Origin: Nematostella vectensis
Lineage: Eukaryota; Cnidaria; Anthozoa; Actiniaria; Edwardsiidae
Assembly: GCF_932526225.1 (NCBI RefSeq)
Contig: NC_064039.1
Coordinates: forward strand, 930,001-994,000
Direction of reading: 5' to 3'
Length of the DNA stretch: 64,000 nucleotides
Positions 17,846-28,900 of the stretch are shown here, one piece after another (the first letter of the stretch is position 1; the number at the start of each line of letters is the position of its first letter). Made by a program: the position numbers and the translations under genes. Below the pieces are notes generated by a model, which did not search any database, was not told the origin of the DNA, and was given only the letters and a program-made list of their open reading frames with translations.

Positions 17846-18181
17846 CGCACCGCGGGCCGCGATGACAGACAGGACGAGCGCGAACCGCTTCTGAGCGCGA
17901 ATCTCGACGCCACGCATCCACTGCCCTACACGATTCGCTCCGCAGGGGCGGCACAACCGCGTCTCCGACCGAGTCCCTACGCCGCAGATCCTGCACGGCA
18001 CGGCGAGGCGGATGCCCATACGGAGCCTTTGGAGGTGCACCTTGCAATAGGTGTCCATGCACCTTCGGCCGCACGTGTTTGCGTGGCCGGCCTTCAGCCA
18101 CCCGCAGTAATCCCTTCCGTACCTCATCCTTCGAACGCTCGGTATGCCACAGGACATACGAATGTCTAATTGCAAACCCAA
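17837..18181 (-). CDS. Cys-rich putative zinc-binding protein (114 aa)
   Basis: Begins 9 bp inside the inner edge of the right TIR and reads inward. Several paired Cys/His motifs are visible: YCGWLKAGHANTCGRRCMDT, YCKVHLQRL, CRICGVGT and LCRPCG. They suggest two or three treble-clef or zinc-knuckle-like sites. I recall a similar small Cys-rich frame near the ends of other cnidarian Polintons. DNA or RNA binding, perhaps early regulation, is inference. Its promoter should lie in the TIR. Confidence 0.65.
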   Translation of the reverse strand: MGLQLDIRMSCGIPSVRRMRYGRDYCGWLKAGHANTCGRRCMDTYCKVHLQRLRMGIRLAVPCRICGVGTRSETRLCRPCGANRVGQWMRGVEIRAQKRFALVLSVIAARGAVN

Positions 18182-18189
18182 TGCCTAAT

Positions 18190-18432
18190 TAATTATTCAT
18201 GCGCGCGAAACACCGGCCCTAATTATTATTCATGCACGCGAAACACCTGCCCCTAATTGATTATTCGTGTTCGCGAAATCTATTTTGCCTACATTAACTT
18301 TTGCCGATTGTTTACGTACGTGAAATCGATTTGGCCTACATTAGCTTTTGCCGATTGTTTATGTACGTGAAATCGATTTGGCCTACATTAACTTCGCCGA
18401 ATGTTTGGCTCAAACTACCCAGTCCCCCCCCC
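18190..18432. repeat. Right terminal inverted repeat of the Polinton
   Basis: Inverse of 5275-5515 with a single substitution and two extra bases in the terminal C9 run. Adjacent to the TTACAA duplication at 18433-18438. Confidence 0.96.
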
Positions 18433-18438
18433 TTACAA
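18433..18438. repeat. Right target-site duplication TTACAA
   Basis: Identical to 5269-5274. Confidence 0.9.
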
Positions 18439-18831
18439 TAACATATGTTTTGCAAGCTGTTTCCTGTGATCAAAGTCCAAATTAATTATCCTTACACAAT
18501 CTCCCCTCCAGCAGACTAGCAGACCGTGCAGCGTATTTTGTTGTTCTCATTTGGCATATTGCCGTGCCATCCATGATCAACCCCTACCCCCCCCCCCCCT
18601 TTCAACTTAGAAAAGCTTTGAGAATTCCGTTTCCTGGGTGTGGAGTTTATTTGATTTTTTTTTTTAAGATTTACAATAGTAAATGTCACGTGGATTTGGG
18701 GTTACGAGCATACAGTGATTCGTGAAGTACCACAAATAGAAATAAAGATACAGGTGATGCGGAAAGGCCCCATAAGTTAAATGCTAAATAATCACTTCGC
18801 CGCCATCGAAATATTTAAATATGTCTTTTTA
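18439..18831. other. Spacer right of the Polinton with 3' end of secreted gene 3
   Basis: Contains a poly-C run near 18588, a poly-T run near 18655 and TTTATT at 18646-18651, a minus-strand AATAAA that fits polyadenylation of the gene ending at 18832. No other gene seen. Confidence 0.55.
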
Positions 18832-19269
18832 TCACAGCTCTTGTTTGGGCTCACTGTAAAAATGTTCCCCGCATTTCCTGCAGTATCTGTCCTGAATAAT
18901 CACCACGCCGTCGTCAAAGTGGATTTCAGTGGGTTGTTGCGCTTGCACGATGTCATGGTGACCATGCGCACATGGGGTAACCTTCTCAACTCGGTATGAA
19001 TCTTCGGTGAACACAACTTTGGAGTGACTAACTTCTTGTTTGAATTCCTTGTATGTTCTCTTCACCTTCTTCAGTCCAACAGCCTTCAGAACTTGTTTTA
19101 TAGGCTTCTCAATGACGTTTTTCACCACTCGCTTTACTGGTTTGACGACTACATTGCGAACGGCTCTTTCTATACTGCGGCCAATACGTCCAAATCTAAT
19201 GCCGTGACTATCCTCCAATGTACATAGGAATACTAAGGCAAATAACAATAGAACGACTGACTTCCTCAT
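18832..19269 (-). CDS. Small secreted cationic protein 3 (145 aa), unknown family
   Basis: Intronless. A clear signal peptide (VVLLLFALVFLCTLEDSHG) is followed by a strongly basic amphipathic stretch (about residues 30-75) with repeated V-K-P/V-K-R words such as VVVKPVKRVVKNVIEKPIKQ. The C-terminal half has CAHGHH and YCRKCG, a possible metal-binding set. A TATAAAAG box on the minus strand (19330-19337) lies about 60 bp upstream, and a full kappaB consensus lies at 19390-19399. The cationic helix suggests an antimicrobial-type peptide region; this is inference. It is divergent from secreted gene 4. Confidence 0.65.
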   Translation of the reverse strand: MRKSVVLLLFALVFLCTLEDSHGIRFGRIGRSIERAVRNVVVKPVKRVVKNVIEKPIKQVLKAVGLKKVKRTYKEFKQEVSHSKVVFTEDSYRVEKVTPCAHGHHDIVQAQQPTEIHFDDGVVIIQDRYCRKCGEHFYSEPKQEL

Positions 19270-19329
19270 CTTCTCATATCCTCAGTACTCTGCAACATGT
19301 AACAATTCTTGTTTGAATGTACGTTCTAT

Positions 19330-19337
19330 CTTTTATA
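19330..19337 (-). promoter_or_regulatory. TATA box of secreted gene 3
   Basis: TATAAAAG on the minus strand, about 60 bp upstream of the ATG at 19267-19269. Confidence 0.6.
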
Positions 19338-19389
19338 CCCTACTACGAATCAGGTGATGTTTAAATAGATGCTATGACACAATCCTATA

Positions 19390-19399
19390 GGGGAACCCC
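19390..19399. promoter_or_regulatory. kappaB-like site upstream of secreted gene 3
   Basis: GGGGAACCCC, ten of ten to GGGRNWYYCC, about 120 bp upstream of the gene 3 ATG and between the two divergent secreted genes. Confidence 0.5.
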
Positions 19400-19598
19400 C
19401 CGATGATGTCGATTTAGAAGCAATTGTCACACAACGACGGTTTTGTTGGTCTATTATCTTTCAGGACCAAAACAAACGGCTTCGGCTGAGTTCACTTCCA
19501 ATTGCTATCATTTTGCTCCCCCCTAAAGAGGCTAAAGCATAAATTCGCCAACACCAAAAAGACTGTATCGCACAATCACATGACTTGTATGATATCCA

Positions 19599-19608
19599 GG
19601 GAAACCCC
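19599..19608. promoter_or_regulatory. kappaB-like site upstream of secreted gene 4
   Basis: GGGAAACCCC, ten of ten to the consensus, 50 bp before the ATG at 19658. Confidence 0.5.
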
Positions 19609-19657
19609 CACTCGAAGTTAACGCCGTCTTTACACATTCGTTAACAGCATCGACAGC

Positions 19658-19960
19658 ATGGGCCGCTTATGGAGCCAAATATGCAGTCTTTGTTTAGCTT
19701 TCTTCGTTGTAGCTGATAACACAATTAGAAGGCAAGTCCCAGTCTCGTATAACACACAGACCAAAGAGATAATTTACAAAGAAGAGCCCGATCATTGCGA
19801 TGAGTTTCCGGTCATTTGGGATCCGAAGACAAAGGACTTTGTTCAGAATCCACGAACAGTTAGATGCGGGAAGCGATTCGTGATGACTGTCGAACAAGAC
19901 ACTGAGGTGACGGAGAGTAAAAGCATGGACGAGGTAAAACGATACAAAATTGGACTTTGA
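19658..19960 (+). CDS. Small secreted protein 4 (100 aa), unknown family
   Basis: Intronless. A signal peptide (MGRLWSQICSLCLAFFVVAD) is followed by a short chain with two cysteines (DHCDEFP, VRCGKRF). The first mature segment resembles that of secreted protein 2 at 4667. AATAAA at 20164-20169 is a likely polyadenylation signal. Unknown function; its kappaB-like promoter and neighbours suggest the same inducible effector cluster as genes 1-3. Confidence 0.6.
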   Translation: MGRLWSQICSLCLAFFVVADNTIRRQVPVSYNTQTKEIIYKEEPDHCDEFPVIWDPKTKDFVQNPRTVRCGKRFVMTVEQDTEVTESKSMDEVKRYKIGL

Positions 19961-20244
19961 CTACGCAATGCTCGAATATAATGACGAGGCTACATATTAC
20001 GGTATCACGCATTACCTGTCACGCACTACGTGTCACGCAAGAATCAAGGTTTAGGCTCTCAGGCTGGACCTTCTTATAAACAAGGGTCTTTTTTTTTTAA
20101 TCCTTCTAAAAATAGCCAGGGGTTAATATGATAGAATGGATTTTTTTTTTTTACCGAAAAGGCAATAAATATCGAGAACAGCTTTTTGCATCTATGATGA
20201 CCAAACAAATAGTGAGTCAAACATCGGTGGACCTTATTCACTGC

Positions 20245-20495
20245 CAGGGGCGGCGGAGCGGTCCCATAAGGGGGGGTGGGCGAAAGTTGGGGGTGGGTGG
20301 GTAGTGGTTTTAGGGGTTGGGATTGTTGGTGGTTTTAAGTTCTTTTAAAAGCGCTATTTATAATAATGCGGGGGATAAAAATTGTTATGCACGGAATTTT
20401 AAAATGTTCAACACATTTTTTGTCCGTTGCATATGTACCGCTTCAAACCAGTTAGTTAAAAAAACGTTCACATATAAAGAAACACCCGCCCGCAA

Positions 20496-20531
<36 letters not shown>

Positions 20532-20588
20532 AGGGGGGGGGGGGGGGGGGGGATGGCGCCCCCTGCCCCTATCCTTGCGCCGCCCCTG
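20245..20588. mobile_element. Putative MITE or DNA-transposon remnant with short TIRs
   Basis: Starts CAGGGGCGGCG and ends CGCCGCCCCTG, an 11-bp perfect inverted pair in a 344-bp span. Inside are a G-rich stretch, a (GT)n run at about 20499-20530 and a long G run. No coding sequence. No clear target duplication, so the call is tentative. Confidence 0.45.
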
Positions 20589-20600
20589 TAAGCCGTTAAC

Positions 20601-20980
20601 AACGTGTTTTCTTACTCTCACTCTTGGTGTGTTTTCTTACTCTCACTCTTGGTGTGTTTTCTTACTCTCACTCTTGGTGTGTTTTCTTACTCTCACTCTT
20701 GGTGTGTTTTCTTACTCTCACTCTTGGTGTGTTTTCTACTCTCACTCTTGGTGTGTTTTCTTACTCTCACTCTTGGTGTGTTTTCTTACTCTCACTCTTG
20801 GTGTGTTTTCTTACTCTCACTCTTGGTGTGTTTTCTTACTCTCACTCTTGGTGTGTTTTCTTACTCTCACTCTTGGTGTGTTTTCTTACTCTCACTCTTG
20901 GTGTGTTTTCTTACTCTCACTCTTGGTGTGTTTTCTACTCTCACTCTTGGTGTGTTTTCTACTCTCACTCTTGGTTGCAA
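20601..20980. repeat. 25-bp minisatellite
   Basis: About 15 copies of TTACTCTCACTCTTGGTGTG plus five bases, with a few 24-bp variants. It begins 13 bp after the MITE-like element. All three + frames across it are open by chance. Confidence 0.95.
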
Positions 20981-22910
20981 GATTTGTCTTAGAAGAGTCA
21001 AAGGATATTGCTGACAGTTGTATGGTGTTAAATTCTTCAGTTTTAAAACAGACCTAGCACTTATTTAAAGAAACGAGTCCAACCCAGAACAATTATTGGA
21101 ATAATTCAGCTAGACATCTAGTGTTATCCAGGCGTGTACGCCCTCCTTGATCATCAAATATTGTACTTTTTCCATATGATACCTATGACTGCGCATATCC
21201 TGGGTACAGGCCCATGATACACTTAAAAACACCCACAAGCTGATGCGATATGTCAGAATTTGTCAGATCTCTCATCTTTCCAGATGGATCACATGACTTT
21301 TTACATTTCTAAAGATGGACCAAGTTAAAATCTCTTGCATTTTTGGAAAAGTTGTGATAGGTTGGGAAGCTCCCGTGCACAAGTGACAAGCTTTTGCCTG
21401 CATTCCAGGTGAGGGCTATTTTCGTTCTTTTTTGTAAATTGACCTAAAAATAGACAGGGGTGAAACCCTATTAATCGTCTGTCCTGTTCTCAGAAAAGAT
21501 TGACAATTAAATATTTGCTAGTCCAAAATAATCGAAGTATTTCTGAAATAAATCCTCGCCTGTCCCTTTGGCAGCCGTCTTGTGCTAAGCAGCCACACCA
21601 CGCCACGTGGTGTATTTTCGCGCATGCAATAGACTGGACTCTTCCCCGCGAAACAGAATGCCGAGCGCAGAGGGCCTGGGTCTCGACTAAGTGTAACCAT
21701 ATTTGAGATGTGCGGCGTGTGACAGGAAGCCAAAAAAACACGTAAGGCAATAATTTGCACGACCATTCACGGGACAATCCATATATCCTTTATTAAAATC
21801 ATATTAAAATAGTAATAAAAAGCACAAAGTGATAACTTGCACAATGTATAGATGGCATGTAATGCATAGTAAGTACGGGCTTTAAATCTGAATTGACTGG
21901 ACAGATCACGTGATTGTGTATTTATACATCATTTCTGTCTTCCCACAACACTTCACGACGCGCGCGTGAAACCGGAGTCAGGGGAGGGGGGGCAAACTCC
22001 ATCTTGTTTTCACCCCCCTCCCCCCGACCTAGGATTAAAACACGAGGTTCCGATATAAAAGGGAAAGTTCCTCCAACCCCCAGGCTCGAATTTGCAATCA
22101 TTATCAGAACACTGCAACGCTAGCAGTCACAAATTATAAGCCTCCTGTAAAATTGCTTATCTCTGAGCCTCAGTCGGCAGGAATAAAACTTTTTTGCACA
22201 GGTAACAAGACAGTTGTGTTAAGGAATCGATAAATGAGTGATTTGCTGTCCACTCACGTTTTCGGTGCAAAATTTTAAATTTTGCGCAATCCATAATCTA
22301 ACGCACCTGCATAAATTATTCTCGCGCTGTGATGAAAATGCTCGTATTTTAGAGCGCACACAGCTTGGTATAGGATTATTTTACGATAGACAGAAACATT
22401 TTTAGATGGACAACTCTAGGAATGATATTTATTTTGGTTTAGAATATGAAATTTGAATTTAGCGCTCAGAGCAATTGTCCTGATATGTTGACTTATGACG
22501 GCTGATTGATAACTGATTGTTCTCGAGCCCGGGGGTGGGAGAAGCTTTCCCTTTTATAAAAGCGTTGTGGGAAGACACGGGCGGGTAATAGATCATCCCT
22601 TATTCCCTCTATGGCGCGAGTACAGTGAAAGATGCGAAACAGCAACATCAAATTTATCAGTTATTATAAAGGAGTTTGACGCATGGCCAAGCTCCTGGAC
22701 AACGAAGGGCTTGTTTCTCATCGACTCAGTGACAAATCGCAGATTCACTCTGTTGAAGGCACTTGTCATAGGCGAATAACTCTTATTTCTTTCTACTGCG
22801 AGGTGTTCTCCCGCCATTTGTTGCAAGGCCGAGTTAAGATATTGACAAAAGAGGGCTTGTTTCTCATTGACTAATCATCGAAGAGCTCAGTGTCCAATCA
22901 CAGGGACCCA
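20981..22910. other. Intergenic, secreted gene 4 to TOPBP1 3' end
   Basis: No gene supported. Holds AT-rich sequence, a GC/AT patch around 21960-22080 with G and C runs, and a partly duplicated stretch (AGGGCTTGTTTCTCAT at about 22710 and 22853). The right part is probably TOPBP1 3' UTR. Confidence 0.5.
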
Positions 22911-25900
22911 TCACGCCAGTCTTACCCGCTTGTCATCAGCGTACAACTCCTCTCCTTTCCTCTTCCTCTGCTGTGAGGTGTGGATGCTCGGAGCTTGTTT
23001 CGCCTCGGGGATCACGAACTTGGCGGGGTTAGGGGGCGGGTCCTGCATGAGAAACTCCGCGATGTAGTCTGGTTTCACCAACAGTACGTTCGCCTCTTGA
23101 AGGGAAGCAATGTCCAGTACACTTGATTTTCCCTTATTGGAATCTGCGAGAGATGTAAAGTTAACCTCGCAGTAGCAAGGAATGCACTGTTTTCATCACT
23201 AAAGAGTGCAGTGAAAGAGGGCAGCCCTCCATTGGCATGGGGTAGTGCTTGCGTGCTGTAGTGCGTAACACAATTTTTGATCGAATGGAAGGGCGATCAG
23301 GCAAAAATGCGTGACACGCATTAATCTCGATCGATTAAAAGTGCATGCATGACATAAGTCCCGATCAAGAAACCTACAGAAATCTAATAGACATGCGTAA
23401 CTCGTTCAAAACTTGATTACATATATTTGTGTGACACCAATCCCGATGGGTAGCATGTCTGACAAAGAGGTGAGTGCGTGACAACGAGCTTGAAAGGGCT
23501 CCTAAACACATGCATGGTTCATGGTCGCTGTGGTCGGAACACGCCATGAGCTGAAAGTGTTACCCTGTATCAAAAGATTTTCCTATATTTCCCCCATGAG
23601 GTCGAATACAAACCACTACTCTGAGCTCACTTACCTACAAACCACTACTCTGAGCTCACTTACCTACAAACGCGTGTGTCACCCCCTCAGTACAGCTGTA
23701 CGGTGGTCGACTGCTGACCACCTTGGCCCCCCCAGCCTCCAGCAGGCGCTTAAAGCCAGGCTGTCGTGATTTGTCCACACAGAGAAACACCGACCAGCCA
23801 GTGAACGCTCCAAGAGACTGGGACGGGTCAGCGGTCTACGGACAGAGATAGGAAGGTTTGAATGTTGAGAGTAACACAGAAAAACACAGACCAGCCGTGA
23901 ACGCACCAAGAGACTGGGACGGGTCAGTGGTCTATGGATAATAATCCTCGCCCACTCTGTTCCTTACTGCGTTTACTACAAAACTCATTGTTTGATCTTT
24001 ATTTGTGGCATTATTACCTCTCATTGGTTTGCTTGTCTTTCTTTCTGACATTGTTACCTTTCATTGGCTTGCTTGTCTTTCTTTCTGGCATTGTTACCTT
24101 TCATTGGTTTGCTTGACTTTCTATCTGACATTATTACCTTTCGTTGGTTTGCTTGTCTTTCTTTCTGACATTGTTACCTTTCATTGGCTTGCTTGTCTTT
24201 CTTTCTGGCATTGTTACCTTTCATTGGTTTGCTTGCCTTTCTATCTGACATTGTTACCTTTCGTTGGTATGCCTGTCTTTCTTTCTGGCATTGTTACCTT
24301 TTGTTGGTTTGCTTGTCTTTCTTTCTGGCATTGTTACCTTTTGTTGGTTTGCTTGTCTTTCTTTCTGGCATTGTTACCTTTCATTGGCTTGCTTGCCTTT
24401 CTATCTGGCATTGTTACCTTTCGTTGGTTTGCTTGTCTTTCTTTCTGACATTGTTACCTTTCATTGGTTTGCTTGTCTTTCTATCTGACATTATTACCTT
24501 TCGTTGGTTTGCTTGTCTTTCTTTTTTGCATTGTTACCTTTCGTTGGTTTGCTTGTCTTTCTTTCTGGCATTGTTACCTTTCATTGGTTTGCTTGTCTTT
24601 ATTTCTGACATTGTTACCTTTCGTTGGTTTACTTGTCTTTCTTTCTGACATTGTTACCTTTCGTTGGTTTGCTTGCCTTTCTATCTGGCATTGTTACCTA
24701 TCGTTGGTATGCCTGTCTTTATTTCTGACATTATTACCTTTCGTTGGTTTGTTTGCCATTCTTTCTGACATTGTTACCTTTCGTTGGTTTGCTTGTCTTT
24801 CTTTCTGGCATTGTTACCTTTCGTTGGTTTGCTTGTCTTTCTTTCTGGCATTATTACCTTTCGTTGGTTTGCTAGTCTTTATTTCTGACATTATTACCTT
24901 TCGTTGGTGTGCTAGTCTGCATCTCCACCGTTTGGCTGCTGTCGCCAGCTTGTTGGGTTGTTCACCAGCCACTTCTACTCCCCACTCATGGGGCGCCTCT
25001 CTGACAAAGACTCCCTCCTGGCGGCTCGCCTCCAGGTAGGACTTGTGTAGTACCCACTTGCCTGCTGCCATGGCCGCCAGGTACTTTTCATTCCTTGGAG
25101 AGATTACAAGGCACATTGTGATCAGGACTCAAATTATAAACAGACAGCTGTACCGATATAGATAGCAAGCATCATATCTAAGTTTTATCAGATGACAGTG
25201 TTAAAGGTTTCATCAAAAACTACCAAAACTTGACCTAAAACTATCATCCTGGATTTGAAGCGCCCAAAGCTGGGAAGTTGACTTTTACAAGTGTTTATTC
25301 TTCTTCTACAAGGAAGACTCTGGGGATACAAGCCTTTTTAAAAATGTTTTCCACTCAACATTATTAATGAAAGTGAAGAAGTAAAATTTTGTAACAACAA
25401 GAGGACGGCAAAAAGATCATGCAAAAACAGAAAAAACAAAACACATATTTAATGGGGAGCCTTAAAAACGCACCCCCTTCCCCCCCTCCCCCAGCCAGCC
25501 CTCTATAAACCAGCTTATTGGACCGTATGTAGATGTTGTCAAAAACTTAGTGCAGTACCTGTTGGGTTTGCCGACAACAACATGAGTACACTCTGGGTTA
25601 AAGTACATGGTGTCAAACACCTTTCCGCCAAGCTGCTCAATCAGCAACGAGTAGTCCGCCTTCTCCTGCGGCGTCATGGCAGATAATTGGAACTTATACA
25701 CATCAGGCCTTGGCGGCTCCGTTGGGCTGTCACTGTGTTCCTGGTAAATAATAAAAACAAATGTATACATTTTGATAAGAAGGGCAGGCATCAGAGGTTA
25801 GGAACGGATGCCTTGTGTTCATTGAGAGTACCTCCAGTAAATTCTGTGGCTCAGGCTTCTTCACTTCCTTGGGCTGGAATGCGACCGGAAGAGGTAGCGG

Positions 25901-28900
25901 AGTTTGAGTGGTTGGGGAGGATGGTGGATCCTGGTCTTCGGACAGTGTGGCCAATTGGGCGGCAAGAGTAGAGTCTGTCTTACAGGACTCAATGACGGTA
26001 TTGCTAGATGTCTCCACTGAAACCTGCAAGAGGGATACTCTCTTAACGTGATTTTATAGAGAATCATCGATAAGGGAATTTCACAGTAAATTTGATGAAA
26101 AAAATTATATAGCTGCTATGAGCGACATTTTGTGGTTTTCAGGGATCAGACAGAACTCCTATTGAGACAGCATACAAAGCGTCCTTAACATACCAAGGAT
26201 CAGAAAGCACACTGTAGCTGCCTTCACATGCCAACAACTGGAAGTGCAAGGAGGGTGATACTGGAAGCTTCACCAGTTTATTAACCATTTATCATTTGAT
26301 TTGTTTGTTTGATTGACTGTTACTTTGTTTGCTTATTTGTTTGTTGACATGCTTCAGCAAACAAGACTAACCTCTTCACTAGCTTCATCCCTCGTAATGT
26401 TGTCCTCGTTATTCTCAAAGTCAGGGCTTGGACTACACCTCTTGTTGAGCTGAGCCATGATCTTTTCCCGTTCCAGTCGCCCAGCGGGGTCATCATATGT
26501 TATGGTGTCTACTTGGGAGTGCTCACTCTCGTCCGGGAGCTTGTGGCCATTGCCACTCAAGGACTTGTCTGAGTCCCTCTGTAAATACCAGACACATTAC
26601 AGTCAACTGTCTCTTTAGAGAACACCTTTTGGAACCATTGTCTGTAAGAAGTTCAGTCTTTTCGTGCTGTGACACATGAAACAAGAATTGTCTGCAAAGT
26701 TACCATGAACATGTGGATAGTCTAATGGTGGAGTGATCAGCACGCTGGCTTCTCCCCTCTGCAGCCTGATTTTGAATCCAGGCAATGAACCTGAGAACTT
26801 CTATAGGTTCAAATATCTATTTGAATTTGGCATAAGTGGGTTGCGGTAGATTTTACTAGTTGTGGTAAAAATTTGTGGAAAGTGGGTTGGACTTCGAGTG
26901 CCTCAATTTGAAAATGCTGATTTCTTATTATACAATACAGTAATACAGAATCAAAACGCATGATATGCATTATTTGACAATGTGAGAAACCAGCTTTTCG
27001 TGAATGTCCAAGATGAGAGAGTATTTTTTAAACAAGGTAAATTAATCATTAAAGATAAACACTACATACCATGTGGTTCCTACTGGATATGCGCCTGAGG
27101 CTTAAAGAACTTCGGCTGTCGCTATCTTCAGGTGCAGCAGAGGATGATGTATTTGTGGGGATTCCTGTGCTGCTACAGGAGTTTAGTCGTCGACTCTTCC
27201 TCCTTCCTCTTGCTGCCTGCAAAGGGACAAGTCTTATCTCAATGTTTGCTTAGATATGCACACCAGACTTACCTGACATGACCAGTTACATTTTCCATTA
27301 TAACAGACCCAGTGAGTGGATTAGGCTGCTATCCAGCATCCATTTGATGAGTTGCTGGTATATGTTTTTTTTTTATGTTTTTTTTTTTTAGTTTGTAAAA
27401 ACCTTTGTTAGAGTACATTATGGGTCTACCGGGAAATCACAAGGGGGATTCCCCTTTAAACCTAAGTCCAAGAGACAAATACAATGTATCTCTATTCCTA
27501 ACAGCATAGACAAATACAATGTATCTCTATTCCTAACAGCATAGACAAATACAATGTATCTCTATTCCTAACAGCATAGACATACAAATACAATGTATCT
27601 CTATTCCTAACACCATAGACAAATAAAATGTATCTCTATCCCTAACAGCATAGACAAATACAATGTATCTATTCCTAACAGCATAGACATACAAATACAA
27701 TGTATCTCTATTCCTAACAGCATAGACATACAAATACAATGTATCTCTATTCCTAACAGCATAGACATACAAATACAATGTATCTCTATCCCTAACACCA
27801 TAGACATACAAATACTATTACAATGTATCTCTATCCCTAACAGCATAGACATACAAATACAATGTATCTCTATTCCTAACAGCATAGACATACAAATACT
27901 ATTACAATGTATCTCTATCCCTAACAGCATAGACATACTTTTGTTGCAACCATAAAGTCTTCCAGTTGCCTCTGTAGATCCTCTTGCTTGTCATTTTCAG
28001 CAGCATTGTCATAATCCTCCATGTCTTCACTCTGCTGGCTTTTGTCATTCTGTTGGTGGCTTGATTCTGCACTTCCCTTATTGTTTGCATCTTCTATTGT
28101 TGGGTGCTCAGGTTTTGATTGCTCAGGTCCTGGCAAAGCAACCTGGTCGAAAAAGCCATGATTGACATGGAAACAAAACAACCCCACTTGTACAATATGT
28201 ACATACAGTAGGCATTATAGTTATCCAGATAAACAAGGAGGAATATGCCATTTGAATACACATTTATCCAAGACATTTAGATTTGTCTGCTAATCCTCAG
28301 CCATGCATGAGATCAAAAACTTGTTCCAGTGATGACAAGACTAATAGTACTACCATGTGAGATGCATATCTATTTTAAGATCCAATTATATTGTTCTACC
28401 TGTGGGATATTAAACTTAAGTCTGCACATTACTGAACCTACTGTTTAAACTCTAACAGCATCTCATCTTTGATGAGGTGTATCCTTACCCTAGAGGACTG
28501 CCGTGTCAGTCGCCGATGCCCAGTTGTGACGACAGACAAGGACATCTTAGGATTGTAGGTGTGTGGGTATAGCCCTTCCTCCACTCTGACACCCTCCTCA
28601 GCACAGGTATGAAGCCAGTAGGGTGACACTATGAACATCCCATGTGACCTTGCCGTTGTGCACTCCTTTGAGTTATCATTTGCTCTGCCTTGATGGATTA
28701 GATGAGTGCAGGAATTATCAAACACCCATCGGTAATCAGCGCCAAGGCTAGAGGCAATTCCATATAACTCTGTCTGTTGTTGTACAAGTTTCTTGCTGAT
28801 TGAAATGATGAGGCCATGCAGAATGCCCTTCTTTCCCTCTGACACCTTTAAAAATTAGGAATTTTTTTTACAGGGAGTAATCAGCTGAAGTCAAAAGCTT

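Larger units (their letters stand above)
5275..18432. mobile_element. Polinton/Maverick-type virus-like element, 13,158 bp
   Basis: The element is bounded by ~241/243-bp terminal inverted repeats and a perfect 6-bp target duplication. It is clearly richer in G+C than the flanks. It encodes a penton-type minor capsid protein, a major capsid protein, an A32-like packaging ATPase, an rve integrase, a polymerase-like/SF1 helicase/HNH protein and about seven small conserved proteins. This is the gene set of an integrating virus or self-synthesising transposon. A protein-primed PolB of usual size and an adenovirus-type protease are not visible. The replication and integrase genes each carry a frame change and one structural gene an in-frame stop, so this copy is probably not autonomous. 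It lies just behind the 3' end of secreted gene 2. Confidence 0.95.

Noticed and set aside
20317-21057. Long + strand open frames with SHSWCVFLL-type repeats
   Set aside because: Products of the 25-bp array translated in all three frames; no start context or domain.
24005-25039. Hydrophobic repeat protein frames
   Set aside because: Translation of the 40-bp TOPBP1 intron array; the real gene is on the other strand.
26710-26800. tRNA-like stretch (TAGTCTAATGGTGGAG ... TTTGAATCC)
   Set aside because: Resembles A and B boxes but no cloverleaf could be folded by eye; at best a decayed tRNA-derived SINE.
27533-27936. Minus-strand frames rich in [12 protein letters not shown]
   Set aside because: Repeat translation in TOPBP1 intron 6.
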